Assembly: GCF_000013345.1 (NCBI RefSeq)
Contig: NC_007777.1
Coordinates: 2,604,001-2,668,000 of the forward strand
DNA: 64,000 nt
From: Frankia casuarinae
Lineage (GTDB): Bacteria > Actinomycetota > Actinomycetes > Frankiales > Frankiaceae
Direction of reading: 5' to 3'
Made by a program: the position numbers and the translations under genes. Each line of letters starts with the position of its first letter. Position 1 is the first letter of the stretch. The notes under the pieces are model-generated. The model made no database searches. It worked only from the letters and a program-made list of their open reading frames with translations, and was not told where the DNA came from. Below, in pieces: positions 43,445-52,957 of this stretch.

Positions 43445-43487
43445 ATCGAGGGGTAGTTGCACACGTCTCGACGCTCGGAGGAGTTAT

Positions 43488-43838
43488 ATGGGCGAGCGCA
43501 TCCTGCGGGGAAGCCGTCTCGGTGCTGTGTCCTACGAGACTGACCGCAGCACCGAGCTTGCCCCACGGCAGTCCGCGTCCTACGACTGTCCGAACGGCCA
43601 CCAGTTCACCATGCCCTTCGCGGCTGAGGCCGAGGTGCCGTCGGTGTGGGAGTGCAGGGTTTGTGGTGGGGCGTCGGTCATCGTCGATGGTGAGCGGCCT
43701 GAGCCGAAGAAGGCGAAGCCGCCGCGTACGCACTGGGACATGCTGATGGAGCGTCGGACGACGGATGACCTTGAAGAGGTCCTGGCGGAGCGGTTGGCCG
43801 TTCTGCGGGGTGCCGGTACGGACAGGCGTTCAGCCTGA
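43488..43838 (+). CDS. rbpA: RNA polymerase-binding protein RbpA
   Basis: 116 residues, full length for the family. N-terminal [16 protein letters not shown], the zinc-ribbon-like core [13 protein letters not shown] and WECRVCGG, and the C-terminal sigma-interacting [19 protein letters not shown] are all clear. RbpA stabilises the open promoter complex with principal sigma factors. Perfect GGAGGAG before ATG 43488. The neighbouring polyprenol-phosphate mannosyltransferase gene gives the same order as in mycobacteria. Confidence 0.97.
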   Translation: MGERILRGSRLGAVSYETDRSTELAPRQSASYDCPNGHQFTMPFAAEAEVPSVWECRVCGGASVIVDGERPEPKKAKPPRTHWDMLMERRTTDDLEEVLAERLAVLRGAGTDRRSA

Positions 43839-44125
43839 TCGGCCTGATCGTTTGGGTGGTTGTGCGGTAGGGGTCGGGCGCGGGGTGGTTGCCGTGTCCG
43901 ACCTTTCGCCGTGTCCGCGGTCGGTTCGTTGTGTCGTGTTCGTGGGGTGGGCTGCCGGGCACGGGGCGGGTTGAGCCGTGCCCGGGCGGCCGTGGTGGCC
44001 GCGTCGGGTCCGGCCGGGTGTCGCATCGTGTTGTGCCGACTGGTTGCGTGCGGCCTCGGGTCGGGTGTTGGGCGGTCGGGTGTTGGGCGGTGGTGGGGGG
44101 CCGGTTCGGCCGGTGGGCGTCGGAT

Positions 44126-45043
44126 TCAGGCGTGGCCGGAGGTGACGTTGCGGTCCTGGGTGACGTTGCGGTCCTGGGGGGTGTGGAGGGGCTCGTGGGG
44201 TGTGGTGTCGGTGGTTGTCTTCGGGGTGGGGCGGTGGCGTCGGGTGGTGGCGGCCCACCAGGCGACGCGCCAGAGGGCTTCGGCGACGACGGCGTTGCTC
44301 ATCTTGGAGGTGCCGCGTTCGCGTTCGACGAAGGTGATGGGGACTTCGCGGACGCGGAAGCCGCGGCGCCAGGCCTGCCAGGCGAGGTCGACCTGGAAGC
44401 AGTAGCCCTGGGAGGTGACGCGGTGCAGGTCGCGGTCGCGGAGGACGTCGGCGCGGTAGGCGCGGAAGCCGGCGGTGGCGTCGCGTAGGGGTATGCCGAG
44501 GGCGGCGCGGACGTAGAGGTTGGCGCCGCGGGAGAGCAGGAAGCGGCGCCGCGGCCAGTTGCGGACCTCTCCCCCGGGTATCCAGCGGGATCCGATGACG
44601 AGGTCGGCGTGGTCGAGGGCGGCGAGCAGGCGGGGTAGCTGCTCGGGTTGGTGGGAGCCGTCGGCGTCCATTTCGACGATGACGGTGTAGCCGTGGTGTA
44701 GTGCCCAGGAGAACCCGGCGACGTAGGCGGTGCCGAGGCCGGATTTGCCTTCGCGGTGCAGGACGTGGATGTGGTCGTCGGAGGCGGCGAGTTCGTCGGC
44801 GATCTTCCCGGTGCCGTCGGGGCTGGCGTCGTCGATGACGAGCAGGTCGACCGTCGGGTTGGCCGTCCGCAGGCGGCGGGCGGTGTCCGGTAGGTTGTCC
44901 CGTTCGTTGTAGGTCGGGACGCAGACGACAACGCGGTTGGGATCCACGCGCTTCCTCTCCTGGTCAGGGACCATGTCCGCGGTGGTGTCTGCCCGGGTGG
45001 CGTCACGGTGGGTGGCGCTGTCGGTGTCGTTTCGCGGGGTCAT
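44126..45043 (-). CDS. ppm1: Polyprenol monophosphomannose synthase (dolichol-phosphate mannosyltransferase-like, GT2)
   Basis: 305 residues. GT2 motifs: VCVPTYNERDNL, LLVIDDASPDGTG (metal and nucleotide), EMDADGSHQPEQL (DxD type) and GSRWIPGG. It transfers mannose from GDP-mannose to polyprenyl phosphate at the membrane, supplying lipoglycan and protein mannosylation. In Mycobacterium tuberculosis this domain is fused to Lnt; here they are two genes 34 bases apart. Start at 45043, or ATG at about 44974 nearer the domain. The C-terminus has a tandem QDRNVT duplication. Confidence 0.92.
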   Translation of the reverse strand: MTPRNDTDSATHRDATRADTTADMVPDQERKRVDPNRVVVCVPTYNERDNLPDTARRLRTANPTVDLLVIDDASPDGTGKIADELAASDDHIHVLHREGKSGLGTAYVAGFSWALHHGYTVIVEMDADGSHQPEQLPRLLAALDHADLVIGSRWIPGGEVRNWPRRRFLLSRGANLYVRAALGIPLRDATAGFRAYRADVLRDRDLHRVTSQGYCFQVDLAWQAWRRGFRVREVPITFVERERGTSKMSNAVVAEALWRVAWWAATTRRHRPTPKTTTDTTPHEPLHTPQDRNVTQDRNVTSGHA

Positions 45044-45077
45044 GGGGTTTGGTGGTGTGCCGGCTACGGGGTGGCGG

Positions 45078-46874
45078 TCATGTCGGTGTTGGCGGTGTCA
45101 CGGTCCGGGCCGTGGGACGGGTTCGCCGGGCGTGGATCACCCCTGCCATCATGGCGGTCAGGCCGAGGGCGATGAGAACCGCCTCCGGGAGGATCCCGGC
45201 CTGGTCGGCGAGGGTGCGGGTGGTGCGTCGGGGTAGCGCGGCGGTGAGGATGCCTGCTTCGTAGAGGCCGGTTTTGGCGAGCAGGGTGCCGTCGGGAGTG
45301 ATGAGGGCGCTTTCACCGCTGGTGGAGACCTGGACGGTGGCCCGGCCGTGTTCGACTGCGCGCAGACGTGACATGGCGAGTTGCTGTTGGCTTTCACCTT
45401 TGCGACCGAAGGATGCGTTGTTTGTCTGGATGACGAGGATATCGGCGCCGTGGTTGACGGTGTCGCGGACGAGGCCGTCGTAGGCGACTTCGAAGCAGAT
45501 GATGTCTCCGATGGTGGTGCCGGCGGCGTGGAGCGCGCCGGGGGTGGTGCCGGCGAGGAAGTCGCTGGGCATCTCGTCGGCGAAGCGGTGGATGAGTTTT
45601 TCGAGTAGGGCGCGGCCGGGGAGGTATTCGGCGAAGGGGACGGGGTGGCGTTTGACGTACATCTGGCCGGTGAAGCCGTCAGCGGTCCAGATCATGCCGG
45701 CGTTGCGGAGGTGGCCTGGTCCGGGGCCGCCCAGGACGGCGCCGACGAGGAGGGGGGCGCCGGCGGTGCGGGCGGCGGCGCGCAGGGCGGTGGCGACGGC
45801 GGGGTTGGTGAGGGGGTCGAGGTCGGAGGAGTTCTCCGGCCACAGGACGAGGTCGGGTTGTGGGTGTGTTCCGGTGGTGACGTCGGTGGCGAGGTGCCTG
45901 GTGACGGTGACGTGGTTGGCGGTGACCTGGAAGGCGCGGCCGAGGGCGCGGTAGCCGCCGTCGGCGGGGACGTTTCCCTGGATGGCGGCGACGGTGAGGG
46001 TGCCGTGCTCGGGGGCGGTGGGCAGGGGTACGAGCAGGCCGGTGAGGGTGAGGGCGGCAGTGCCGAGGATGGGGGCGGCGAGGCGGCGGGCCGTGGCGGC
46101 TGTTGGGAGGGTGCGGGGGGTGGGTGTGCCGCGGGCGGGGGTGGTGATCCTGACGATGGTGAGGGCGGTCAGGGCGCCGGTGGCGGCGACGGCGGCGGTG
46201 ACGGCGGGGGCGCCGCCGAGGGCGGCCAGGGCGGTGAAGGGGCTGTCGGGCTGGGTGAAGGCGAGTCGTCCCCAGGGGAAGCCGCCGAAGGGCGCTCGGC
46301 TGCGCAGCGCTTCCTGGGCGACCCAGACGGCGGCGGTCCACAGCCAGGCGCCGGGTAGCCGCCAGACGAGGGTGGTGGCGGGGGCGACGAGGGCGAGGAT
46401 GGCGGCTTCGGCGAGGGAGAGCACGAGCCATCCGTCTGCGCCGACGAAGGAGACGAAGCGCAGGAGGGGGATGCAGAAGGCGAGGGAGAACAGCAGTCCC
46501 AGGCCGTAGGAGGCGCGCAGACGCCGGTTGCGGACGGCGAGGGTGAGCAGGGTGACCGCGACGGGGGCCAGGGGCCAGCAGCCGACCGGTGGGGTGGCGA
46601 GGTAGAGCAGGGCGCCGCCGAGGAGCGCGGCGAGTGGGCGTCGGGTGTGGCGGATCAGGGTGGATCTCAAGGTGGATCTCAGGGTGGGTTGCGGGTCCGC
46701 CGGGTCTGGCCGCGGGCCCATGCCTGGTTCGCCGTTCACGGGTGGTTCGCCGTTCACGCGCGGTTCGGGGACGGCTGGTGGGATGGGGGCCGTGTCACCG
46801 GCCGCTTGGTGGGGCGGGCGGGCGGGCGGTGGGGTCACTGGACCAGTTTCGGTCACACGGGTCGTGCTGAGCAC
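45078..46874 (-). CDS. lnt: Apolipoprotein N-acyltransferase Lnt
   Basis: 598 residues. About eight N-terminal helices are followed by a nitrilase-fold domain with the catalytic triad: Glu in WPENSSDL, Lys in VKRHPVPFAEYLPGR and Cys in IICFEVAYD. It adds the third acyl chain to lipoproteins. The first 75 residues are Pro-rich with NGEP and LRST repeats. Directly upstream of ppm1, probably in one operon. Confidence 0.93.
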   Translation of the reverse strand: MLSTTRVTETGPVTPPPARPPHQAAGDTAPIPPAVPEPRVNGEPPVNGEPGMGPRPDPADPQPTLRSTLRSTLIRHTRRPLAALLGGALLYLATPPVGCWPLAPVAVTLLTLAVRNRRLRASYGLGLLFSLAFCIPLLRFVSFVGADGWLVLSLAEAAILALVAPATTLVWRLPGAWLWTAAVWVAQEALRSRAPFGGFPWGRLAFTQPDSPFTALAALGGAPAVTAAVAATGALTALTIVRITTPARGTPTPRTLPTAATARRLAAPILGTAALTLTGLLVPLPTAPEHGTLTVAAIQGNVPADGGYRALGRAFQVTANHVTVTRHLATDVTTGTHPQPDLVLWPENSSDLDPLTNPAVATALRAAARTAGAPLLVGAVLGGPGPGHLRNAGMIWTADGFTGQMYVKRHPVPFAEYLPGRALLEKLIHRFADEMPSDFLAGTTPGALHAAGTTIGDIICFEVAYDGLVRDTVNHGADILVIQTNNASFGRKGESQQQLAMSRLRAVEHGRATVQVSTSGESALITPDGTLLAKTGLYEAGILTAALPRRTTRTLADQAGILPEAVLIALGLTAMMAGVIHARRTRPTARTVTPPTPT

Positions 46875-46986
46875 GCCGGTCCTGGTCGGCGGGCGTGTGG
46901 CGGCCCTGACGCTCGAAGCTGACTCGAAGCCGAGGGGGACGCGGCCGCGCAGGACGGTGCGTGGGCAGGTCGGGCGGGGCCGGTGT

Positions 46987-48594
46987 TCAGGTGAGGGTGT
47001 CGTGCAGGATGCGGCCGCGCAGGACGGTGCGTAGGCAGGTCGGGGCGGGCGCGGACAGGTCGGGCAGGGCGGCGACGGCGCCGCGGGGGTCGGTGGACCA
47101 GGCGGCGATGCGGTCGTCGGGGACCTGGGCGACGAGTTCGCCGGGCACGGCCCAGACGGCGTAGGTGGCGGGGGCGCCGGGGGCGAGGGTGCCGTGGCCG
47201 TCGGTGTCGGCGCGGGCGGCGCGCCAGCCGCCTCGGGTCGCGGCGGTGAACGCGGCGCGGGCGGAGAGGCGGGCGGTGGGGGTGTGGTGGGTGACGGCGG
47301 CGCGTATGGCGCCCCAGGGGTCCAGGGGGGTGACGGGGGCGTCGGAGGAGAACGCCAGGGGGATGCCGGCGCGGTTCATGGCGGCGAAGGGGTTCATGGC
47401 GGCGGCACGGGTGGGGCCCAGGCGGGTGGCGTACATGCCGTTCTCGCCGCCCCAGCGGGCGTCGAAGGCGGGTTGGACGCTGGCGACGAGGCCGAGGGCG
47501 GCGATGCGGGGCAGGTGGTCGGGGGTGGTCATTTCGGCGTGTTCGAGGCGGTGGCGGGCGGCGGTGATCTGGTTGTGGCCGAGGGTGGTGGCGGCGGCTT
47601 CGAGGCCGTCCAGCACGGTGGTGATGGCGGCGTCGCCGATGGCGTGGAAGCCGGCCTGTAGGCCGGCGTCGGCGCAGTCGAGGACGGCGTCGCGGATGGT
47701 GTCGGCGTCGAGGTGGGTGGTGGCGCGGATGTGGGGGATGTCGGCGTAGGGGGTGTGCAGGGCGGCGGTGTGGGAGCCGAGGGAGCCGTCGACGAAGGCG
47801 TCGCCGCCCCAGGCGGTGCCGAGTTCGACGGCGGTGGCGATGTCCCCGGCCCAGTAGCCGACGATGTCGGGTCCGGGGACGGCGCGGGCGTGGGCGAGCA
47901 GGCCGGCGAGGTCGTCGGCGGAGGAGATGTCGGGTCCGGCCATCTCGTGCAGGGCGACGATGCCGAGGGCGGCGGCGCGGGTGCGGGTGGTGTTCCAGGC
48001 GTCGCGGCGCCCGGTGGGGGTCAGGGTGGCGTCGGCGGTCCGGCGGGCGAGGTGGTGGGCGTGGCCGGTGACGGTGCCGTCGGGGTGCCAGCCGGGGTGG
48101 TGGGGGGCGCCGGATGCGGCGGCGAGCGCGGAGGAGATCACCGCGCTGTGGCCGTCGACGCGGGCGAGGTAGACGACCGCGCCGCCAGCGGCGCGGTCGA
48201 GGTCGGTGGCGGTGGGTGGGCGTGGGTCGTCGGTCCAGGTGGTCTCGTCCCAGCCGGTGGCGAACAGGGTGGTGGTGGGGTGGCGGTGGGCGTGTGCGGT
48301 GAGGGCGCACAGGGCGGCGGCGCGGGTGGGGGTGCCGGTGAGGTCGAGGCCGGACAGGGCCAGGCCGGTGGCGGTGGTGTGGACGTGGGCGTCGACGAAG
48401 GCGGGGGTGATCAGGGCGTCGTCGAGGTCGATGACGGTGTCGGCGTCGAGATGGGTGGCGACGGCGTCGCAGCCGACCCAGGCGATGGTGTCGCCGTCGG
48501 TGAGCATCGCGGTGGCGAACGGGTCGGCCGGGGTGTGGATGCGCCCGCCCCGGTACAGGATGGTGCGGGCGGGTCGGGGGGCGTCGTCGGTCAC
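46987..48594 (-). CDS. Amidohydrolase, YtcJ-like (amidohydrolase 3 family)
   Basis: 535 residues. Metal-binding VDAHVHT near residue 70, later His in GIVALHEMAG, HAIGDAAI and the C-terminal FSSDAPV metal Asp motif. YtcJ-like enzymes hydrolyse N-acyl or amide compounds; the true substrates are mostly unknown. I chose GTG 48594; an ATG at 48633 adds 13 residues. It is followed by the Lnt gene on the same strand, but the 110-base gap leaves linkage open. Confidence 0.85.
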   Translation of the reverse strand: MTDDAPRPARTILYRGGRIHTPADPFATAMLTDGDTIAWVGCDAVATHLDADTVIDLDDALITPAFVDAHVHTTATGLALSGLDLTGTPTRAAALCALTAHAHRHPTTTLFATGWDETTWTDDPRPPTATDLDRAAGGAVVYLARVDGHSAVISSALAAASGAPHHPGWHPDGTVTGHAHHLARRTADATLTPTGRRDAWNTTRTRAAALGIVALHEMAGPDISSADDLAGLLAHARAVPGPDIVGYWAGDIATAVELGTAWGGDAFVDGSLGSHTAALHTPYADIPHIRATTHLDADTIRDAVLDCADAGLQAGFHAIGDAAITTVLDGLEAAATTLGHNQITAARHRLEHAEMTTPDHLPRIAALGLVASVQPAFDARWGGENGMYATRLGPTRAAAMNPFAAMNRAGIPLAFSSDAPVTPLDPWGAIRAAVTHHTPTARLSARAAFTAATRGGWRAARADTDGHGTLAPGAPATYAVWAVPGELVAQVPDDRIAAWSTDPRGAVAALPDLSAPAPTCLRTVLRGRILHDTLT

Positions 48595-48724
48595 GGTGGT
48601 GAGTCTGCCGCCCTGGACGTGACGCGGATCCATCTGTTCGATCCGGGCGGTGGCCGTGCCCTGGTGCGGTGAGCGGCGCTCCGGTCCGGGGGCGGTCCGG
48701 GGCGGGGGTTGGTCCGGCGGGTGT

Positions 48725-49168
48725 TCACAGGGCGGGGGGGCGTCCTTCGTAGGGGGTGGAGAGCACGACCATGGTGCGGGTGGAGACGTTCGCGGCGGCG
48801 CGGATCTGCTGCAGCAGCGTCTCGAGGTCGCCGGGGGTGGCGACTCGCACCTTGAGCAGGTAGCTCTCGTCGCCGGCGACGCTGTGGCAGGCCTCGATCT
48901 CGACGATGTGGGCGAGCCGGTCGGCGGCGTCGTCGGGTTGGCTCGGGTCGATCGGTGTGATCGAGATGAAGGCGGTCAGGGGCAGGCCGACCTGGGCGGG
49001 GTCGACGAGCGCCGTGTAGGAGGTGATCACTCCACGCTGTTCCAGGCGTCGGACGCGCTGATGGACGGCGGAGACCGACAGGCCGGTGGCTCGGCCGAGG
49101 TCGGTGAAGCTCATACGCCCATCTCGGCACAGCATCTGCACGATTTGACGGTCGAGATCTTCCAGCAC
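48725..49168 (-). CDS. Lrp/AsnC family regulator
   Basis: 147 residues. HTH: LEDLDRQIVQMLCRDGRMSF with GLSVSAVHQRVRRLE; RAM domain: HSVAGDESYLLKVRVATPGDLE. Such proteins sense amino acids or related ligands. GTG 49168 begins the conserved N-terminus; readings further upstream enter the divergent exonuclease gene's leader. Confidence 0.9.
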   Translation of the reverse strand: MLEDLDRQIVQMLCRDGRMSFTDLGRATGLSVSAVHQRVRRLEQRGVITSYTALVDPAQVGLPLTAFISITPIDPSQPDDAADRLAHIVEIEACHSVAGDESYLLKVRVATPGDLETLLQQIRAAANVSTRTMVVLSTPYEGRPPAL

Positions 49169-49283
49169 GTTCGGAGCGTATGCAGGAGGACGGGGGATGA
49201 TGTGGATGTTTCTGGTCCGTGGTCTGGTCCCGTGGGGATAGCCGCTGGGATGGGTACCGGCTGTGTGCGGGGAGGGTGGGACG

Positions 49284-50246
49284 GTGTTTGTGGGTGAGCG
49301 GGCGGGGGCGGACGGTCGGCTGATGCTTGTCGACACCCCGTCGCTGTACTTCCGGTCGTTTTTCGGGGTGCCGCGTTCGGTGCGGGCTCCCGACGGCACG
49401 CCGGTGAACGCGGTGCGGGGACTGCTCGACGTGCTGGCCCGGCAGATCGGCGAGGTGCGCCCGAAGCGGGTCGTGGCGTGTTTCGACGCCGACTGGCGGC
49501 CGGCGTTCCGGGTGGCGCTGCTGGCGTCCTACAAGGCGCACCGGGTCGCCGACGTCGGGGCCGGCGAGGCCGGCGGGGGCGGGCAGGTCGAGCGGGTGGA
49601 CGGCGACCTGCTCGCCCAGCTCCCGATCATCGACGAGGTCCTCGACGCGTTCGGGATCGCCCGGGCGGAGGCCGCCGGGTTCGAGGCTGACGACGTGATC
49701 GCGACGCTGGCGACCCGTCACCGGGGGGAGGTGGACATTCTGACCGGTGACCGGGACCTGTTCCAGCTCGTCGACGACGCGGCCGGGGTGCGGGTGCGGT
49801 ACGCGGTGGAGAAGTTCGCGGTGGTGGACGAGGCGGCGGTGACGGCACGCTACGGCGTTCCGGGGCGGGCCTATGCCGATTTCGCGGTGCTGCGCGGTGA
49901 TCCCAGTGACGGGTTGCCGGGGGTGGCGGGGATCGGGGCGAAGACCGCCGCGGCGCTGCTGACCCGGTTCGGGTCGCTCGCGGCGGTGCTCGCCGCGGTT
50001 GACGCCGACGGCGGCGCGGGTCTGCCGGCCGGGGCGCGGCGTCGGTTGCGGGGCGCCCGGGACTATGTGCGTGCCGCGGTGGGGGTGGTGGCGGTGGTGC
50101 GGGACGTGCCGGTGGGTGCCTTCGCTGATCTGCTGCCGGCGGCGCCGGTCGATCCGGCGGCGGTGGGGGCGCTCGCCGAACGGTGGGGGCTGACCGGTTC
50201 GTGCACGCGGCTGGTGCGGGCGCTGGCCGAGGCCGCGGGTGGCTGA
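49284..50246 (+). CDS. 5'-3' exonuclease (FEN-like, DNA polymerase I N-terminal type)
   Basis: 320 residues. Metal motifs: LMLVDTPSLYFRSFFG (first Asp), FEADDVIATLA, ILTGDRDLFQLVDD, and the helix-hairpin-helix GLPGVAGIGAKTAAALL. A free-standing homologue of the Pol I 5' nuclease domain, removing RNA primers or flaps. I chose GTG 49284 with GGGGAGGG upstream. Divergent from Lrp. Confidence 0.9.
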   Translation: MFVGERAGADGRLMLVDTPSLYFRSFFGVPRSVRAPDGTPVNAVRGLLDVLARQIGEVRPKRVVACFDADWRPAFRVALLASYKAHRVADVGAGEAGGGGQVERVDGDLLAQLPIIDEVLDAFGIARAEAAGFEADDVIATLATRHRGEVDILTGDRDLFQLVDDAAGVRVRYAVEKFAVVDEAAVTARYGVPGRAYADFAVLRGDPSDGLPGVAGIGAKTAAALLTRFGSLAAVLAAVDADGGAGLPAGARRRLRGARDYVRAAVGVVAVVRDVPVGAFADLLPAAPVDPAAVGALAERWGLTGSCTRLVRALAEAAGG

Positions 50247-50563
50247 GGCCGTGGACGGCCTCAGCCGGCGTGTTCGTCCGGTTGCCGATTGAGCGGGCGT
50301 GTTCGTCCGGCTGTCGCAGTGACGCGCAGGGTCATCTCGGCGGGTGGGTGGTGGGGCTGCCCGTCATGGCGCTGCCCTGGTGACGGTAGGTTTCCCTGCG
50401 TACCTCGGCGTGGGCACACGCAGGCGGTGCGCCGGTTGACGTCGCGGGGGCGGATCGTCGCCTACTGTTGCCCTCCGGGTGAGCTTCGGGTGGGCGGGTG
50501 CCCACCCGGACGAGCAGGGCCCAGGCGGCGCAGCGGTGCAGCGGATGCTCACCGGACGAGCAG
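50247..50563. other. Gene-poor stretch upstream of the lipid-like cassette
   Basis: No gene supportable here. There are two diverged GGGCGTGTTCGTCCGG-like copies at about 50267-50310, and probably the promoter of the four-gene cassette. Confidence 0.5.
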
Positions 50564-52957
50564 GTGGCGGTGCAGGTGACGGCAGCGGAGGTCAGGGTGG
50601 GGCTGCGTGAGCGGCTCGCGGGCAGGCGGGTCCTGGTGACCGGGGTGACCGGGTTCGTCGGGGAGGCGCTGCTGGAACGGTTGCTGTCGGACTTCCCCGA
50701 CACGGCGGTGGTGGCGCTGGTGCGGCCGCGGGGCAGTCACAGCGGGGCGGCGCGGCTGGCGCGGATGATGCGGAAGCCGGCGTTTCGCGGGTTGCGGGAG
50801 GGGTTGGGTGCGGCGGGGGTGGCGGCGCTGCTCGCCGAGCGGGTGGAGGTGATCGAGGGGGATCTGGCGTCGATGCCGGATCTGCCCGCCGACCTCGACG
50901 TGGTCATCCACTGTGCCGGGGAGGTGTCGTTCGACCCGCCGGTCGACGAGGCGTTCACCACGAACGTCGGTGGGGTGGCGGAGCTGCTGCGGGCGCTTGC
51001 GGCCGGGGGGGCCAGGCCTCATCTGGTGCATGTGTCGACGGCGTATGTGGCGGGGTTGCGTTCGGGGCACATCGCCGAGGGGCCGCTGGCCCATGACGTG
51101 GACTGGCGGGTCGAGTGGGATGCGGCGTCGCGGGTGCGCCAGCAGACCGAGGACGCCTCGCGGGCGCCGGAGTGTTCGGCGCGGTTTCGGGCGCAGGCGT
51201 CGCGGCGGTTCGCCGCCGCCGGGGCGCAGACGGTGTCGGCGGAGGCGGAGCGGCTGCGCCGGGCGTGGGTGGCGCGGCGGATGGTGACGGCCGGGGGTGA
51301 GCGGGCGCAGGTGCTGGGGTGGACGGATGCGTACACGTTCACCAAGGCGTTGGGTGAGCGGTATCTGGAGGATCATCACGGGGATCTGCCGTTGACGGTC
51401 GTCCGTCCCTCGATCATCGAGAGTGCGCTGCGCCGGCCGTTCCCGGGGTGGATCGAGGGGTTCAAGATGGCCGAGCCGCTGATCCTGGCCTATGGCCGCG
51501 GTGAGCTGCCGGACTTCCCCGCCTCCCCGGACGCGGTGGTGGACATCATCCCGGTGGATCTGGTTGTCAACGCGATCCTGGCGGCGGCGGCGGTGGTGCC
51601 GCCGGCGGACACCCCGGCCTATTACACGGTGTGTTCGGGTTTTCGTAATCCGTTGCTGTTTCGGGATCTGTACGCCTATGTGCGGGACTATTTCCAGGCC
51701 GATCCGTTGCCGCGGCGCGGTCGGGGGACGTTCGCGGTGCCGGAGTGGCCGTTCGCGGGGGCGGCGGCGGTGGAGGCGAAGCTGCGTCGCTCGGAGCGGC
51801 TGGTGGGGTTGGCGGGCCGGGCGTTGGAGCATGCCCCGCCCTCGGATCGGGTGCGCCGGTTTGCCGGGGAGCTGGAGCGGGCGGAGAGCCGGGTGGGGTT
51901 TCTGCGCCGCTACTCGGATGTGTACCGGGCGTACACGAAGGCGGAGCTGGTCTATGTCGACGACGCCACGGGTGCGTTGCACGCGGCGATGGATCCGGCC
52001 GATCAGGCGGAGTTCGGGTTTGATCCGGCGTGTTTCGACTGGCGGCACTATCTGCAGGACGTGCACTGCCCGGCGGTGACGGCGGTGCTGCGCCGGCCGC
52101 GTGATCCCGCGCCGCCGCGGCGGCTGTCGGGGCATCTGGCCGCCGGTGACGGGGTGCTGGCGGTGTTCGACCTGGATGGGGCGGTGGCGTCGGCGACGGT
52201 GATCGAGTCGTATCTGTGGATGCGGTTGGCGGACGCCTCGGCGCCGCGGCGGGTGCGGGAGCTTGCGTCGCTGGCGGTGGCGTTGCCGCGGTATGTGCGT
52301 GCGGAGCGTCGTGACCGGGGGCATCTGATGCGGTCGGTGTACGCGCGCTACGCGGGGGTGGATCCGGCGGAGTTGGAACGGCTGGTGGTGGAGGTCGCCG
52401 GGGACATTCTGCTGCGGCGGGTGAAACCGGCGGGGATCCGTCGGGTGCGTGAGCATCGGGCGGCGGGGCATCGCACGGTGCTGCTGACCGGGGCGGTGGA
52501 GGTGTTGACGCGGCCGTTCGCGCCGTTGTTCGACGATGTGGTCGCCGCGCGGCTGGAGGTGGGTGCGGATGGTCTGCTGACCGGCCGGTTGGAGTCCTCG
52601 CCGCTGGTCGGGGATGCGCGGGCGGCGTTCATTGATCATCATGCGCGGGTGTTGGGGGCGGATCTGGGGGTGTCGTGGGCGTATGCGGACAGCCAGTCGG
52701 ATCTGCCGTTGCTGCGGGCGGTCGGTAACCCGGTGGCGGTGAACCCGGATCTCGCGTTGCATCAGGTGGCGCGGGGGGCGGGGTGGCCGATCGAGGAGTG
52801 GGCGTCGGCGGCCGGGGAGCCGCGTCTGGTCGTCGGGGACCGTCGGGAGCGTGGCCTGCGGGCCGCGGCGGCGCGGGCGGGGGCGGCGGCCTTGAGCTCA
52901 AGGCCAGGCCCGGGCACGGGGCCGGCGGGGGTCGTGGTGTCGGGGGGTGGGCGGTGA
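50564..52957 (+). CDS. Fatty acyl-CoA reductase/HAD hydrolase fusion
   Basis: About 797 residues. N-terminal half: extended SDR of the fatty acyl reductase (male-sterility) type, with VTGVTGFVG near residue 28, HVSTAYVAG and the catalytic Tyr/Lys in YTFTKALGE near residue 257-261; the C-terminal sterile-type region follows. From about residue 530 a HAD-IB hydrolase: VFDLDGAVAS (Thr of motif I is Ala), LLTGAVEVL, YADSQSDLPLL. Likely reduces an acyl-CoA or acyl-ACP to aldehyde or alcohol; the HAD part might remove a phosphate. Start uncertain among GTG codons at 50498, 50564, 50570 and 50576. GTGA overlap with the next gene. Confidence 0.85.
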   Translation: MAVQVTAAEVRVGLRERLAGRRVLVTGVTGFVGEALLERLLSDFPDTAVVALVRPRGSHSGAARLARMMRKPAFRGLREGLGAAGVAALLAERVEVIEGDLASMPDLPADLDVVIHCAGEVSFDPPVDEAFTTNVGGVAELLRALAAGGARPHLVHVSTAYVAGLRSGHIAEGPLAHDVDWRVEWDAASRVRQQTEDASRAPECSARFRAQASRRFAAAGAQTVSAEAERLRRAWVARRMVTAGGERAQVLGWTDAYTFTKALGERYLEDHHGDLPLTVVRPSIIESALRRPFPGWIEGFKMAEPLILAYGRGELPDFPASPDAVVDIIPVDLVVNAILAAAAVVPPADTPAYYTVCSGFRNPLLFRDLYAYVRDYFQADPLPRRGRGTFAVPEWPFAGAAAVEAKLRRSERLVGLAGRALEHAPPSDRVRRFAGELERAESRVGFLRRYSDVYRAYTKAELVYVDDATGALHAAMDPADQAEFGFDPACFDWRHYLQDVHCPAVTAVLRRPRDPAPPRRLSGHLAAGDGVLAVFDLDGAVASATVIESYLWMRLADASAPRRVRELASLAVALPRYVRAERRDRGHLMRSVYARYAGVDPAELERLVVEVAGDILLRRVKPAGIRRVREHRAAGHRTVLLTGAVEVLTRPFAPLFDDVVAARLEVGADGLLTGRLESSPLVGDARAAFIDHHARVLGADLGVSWAYADSQSDLPLLRAVGNPVAVNPDLALHQVARGAGWPIEEWASAAGEPRLVVGDRRERGLRAAAARAGAAALSSRPGPGTGPAGVVVSGGGR

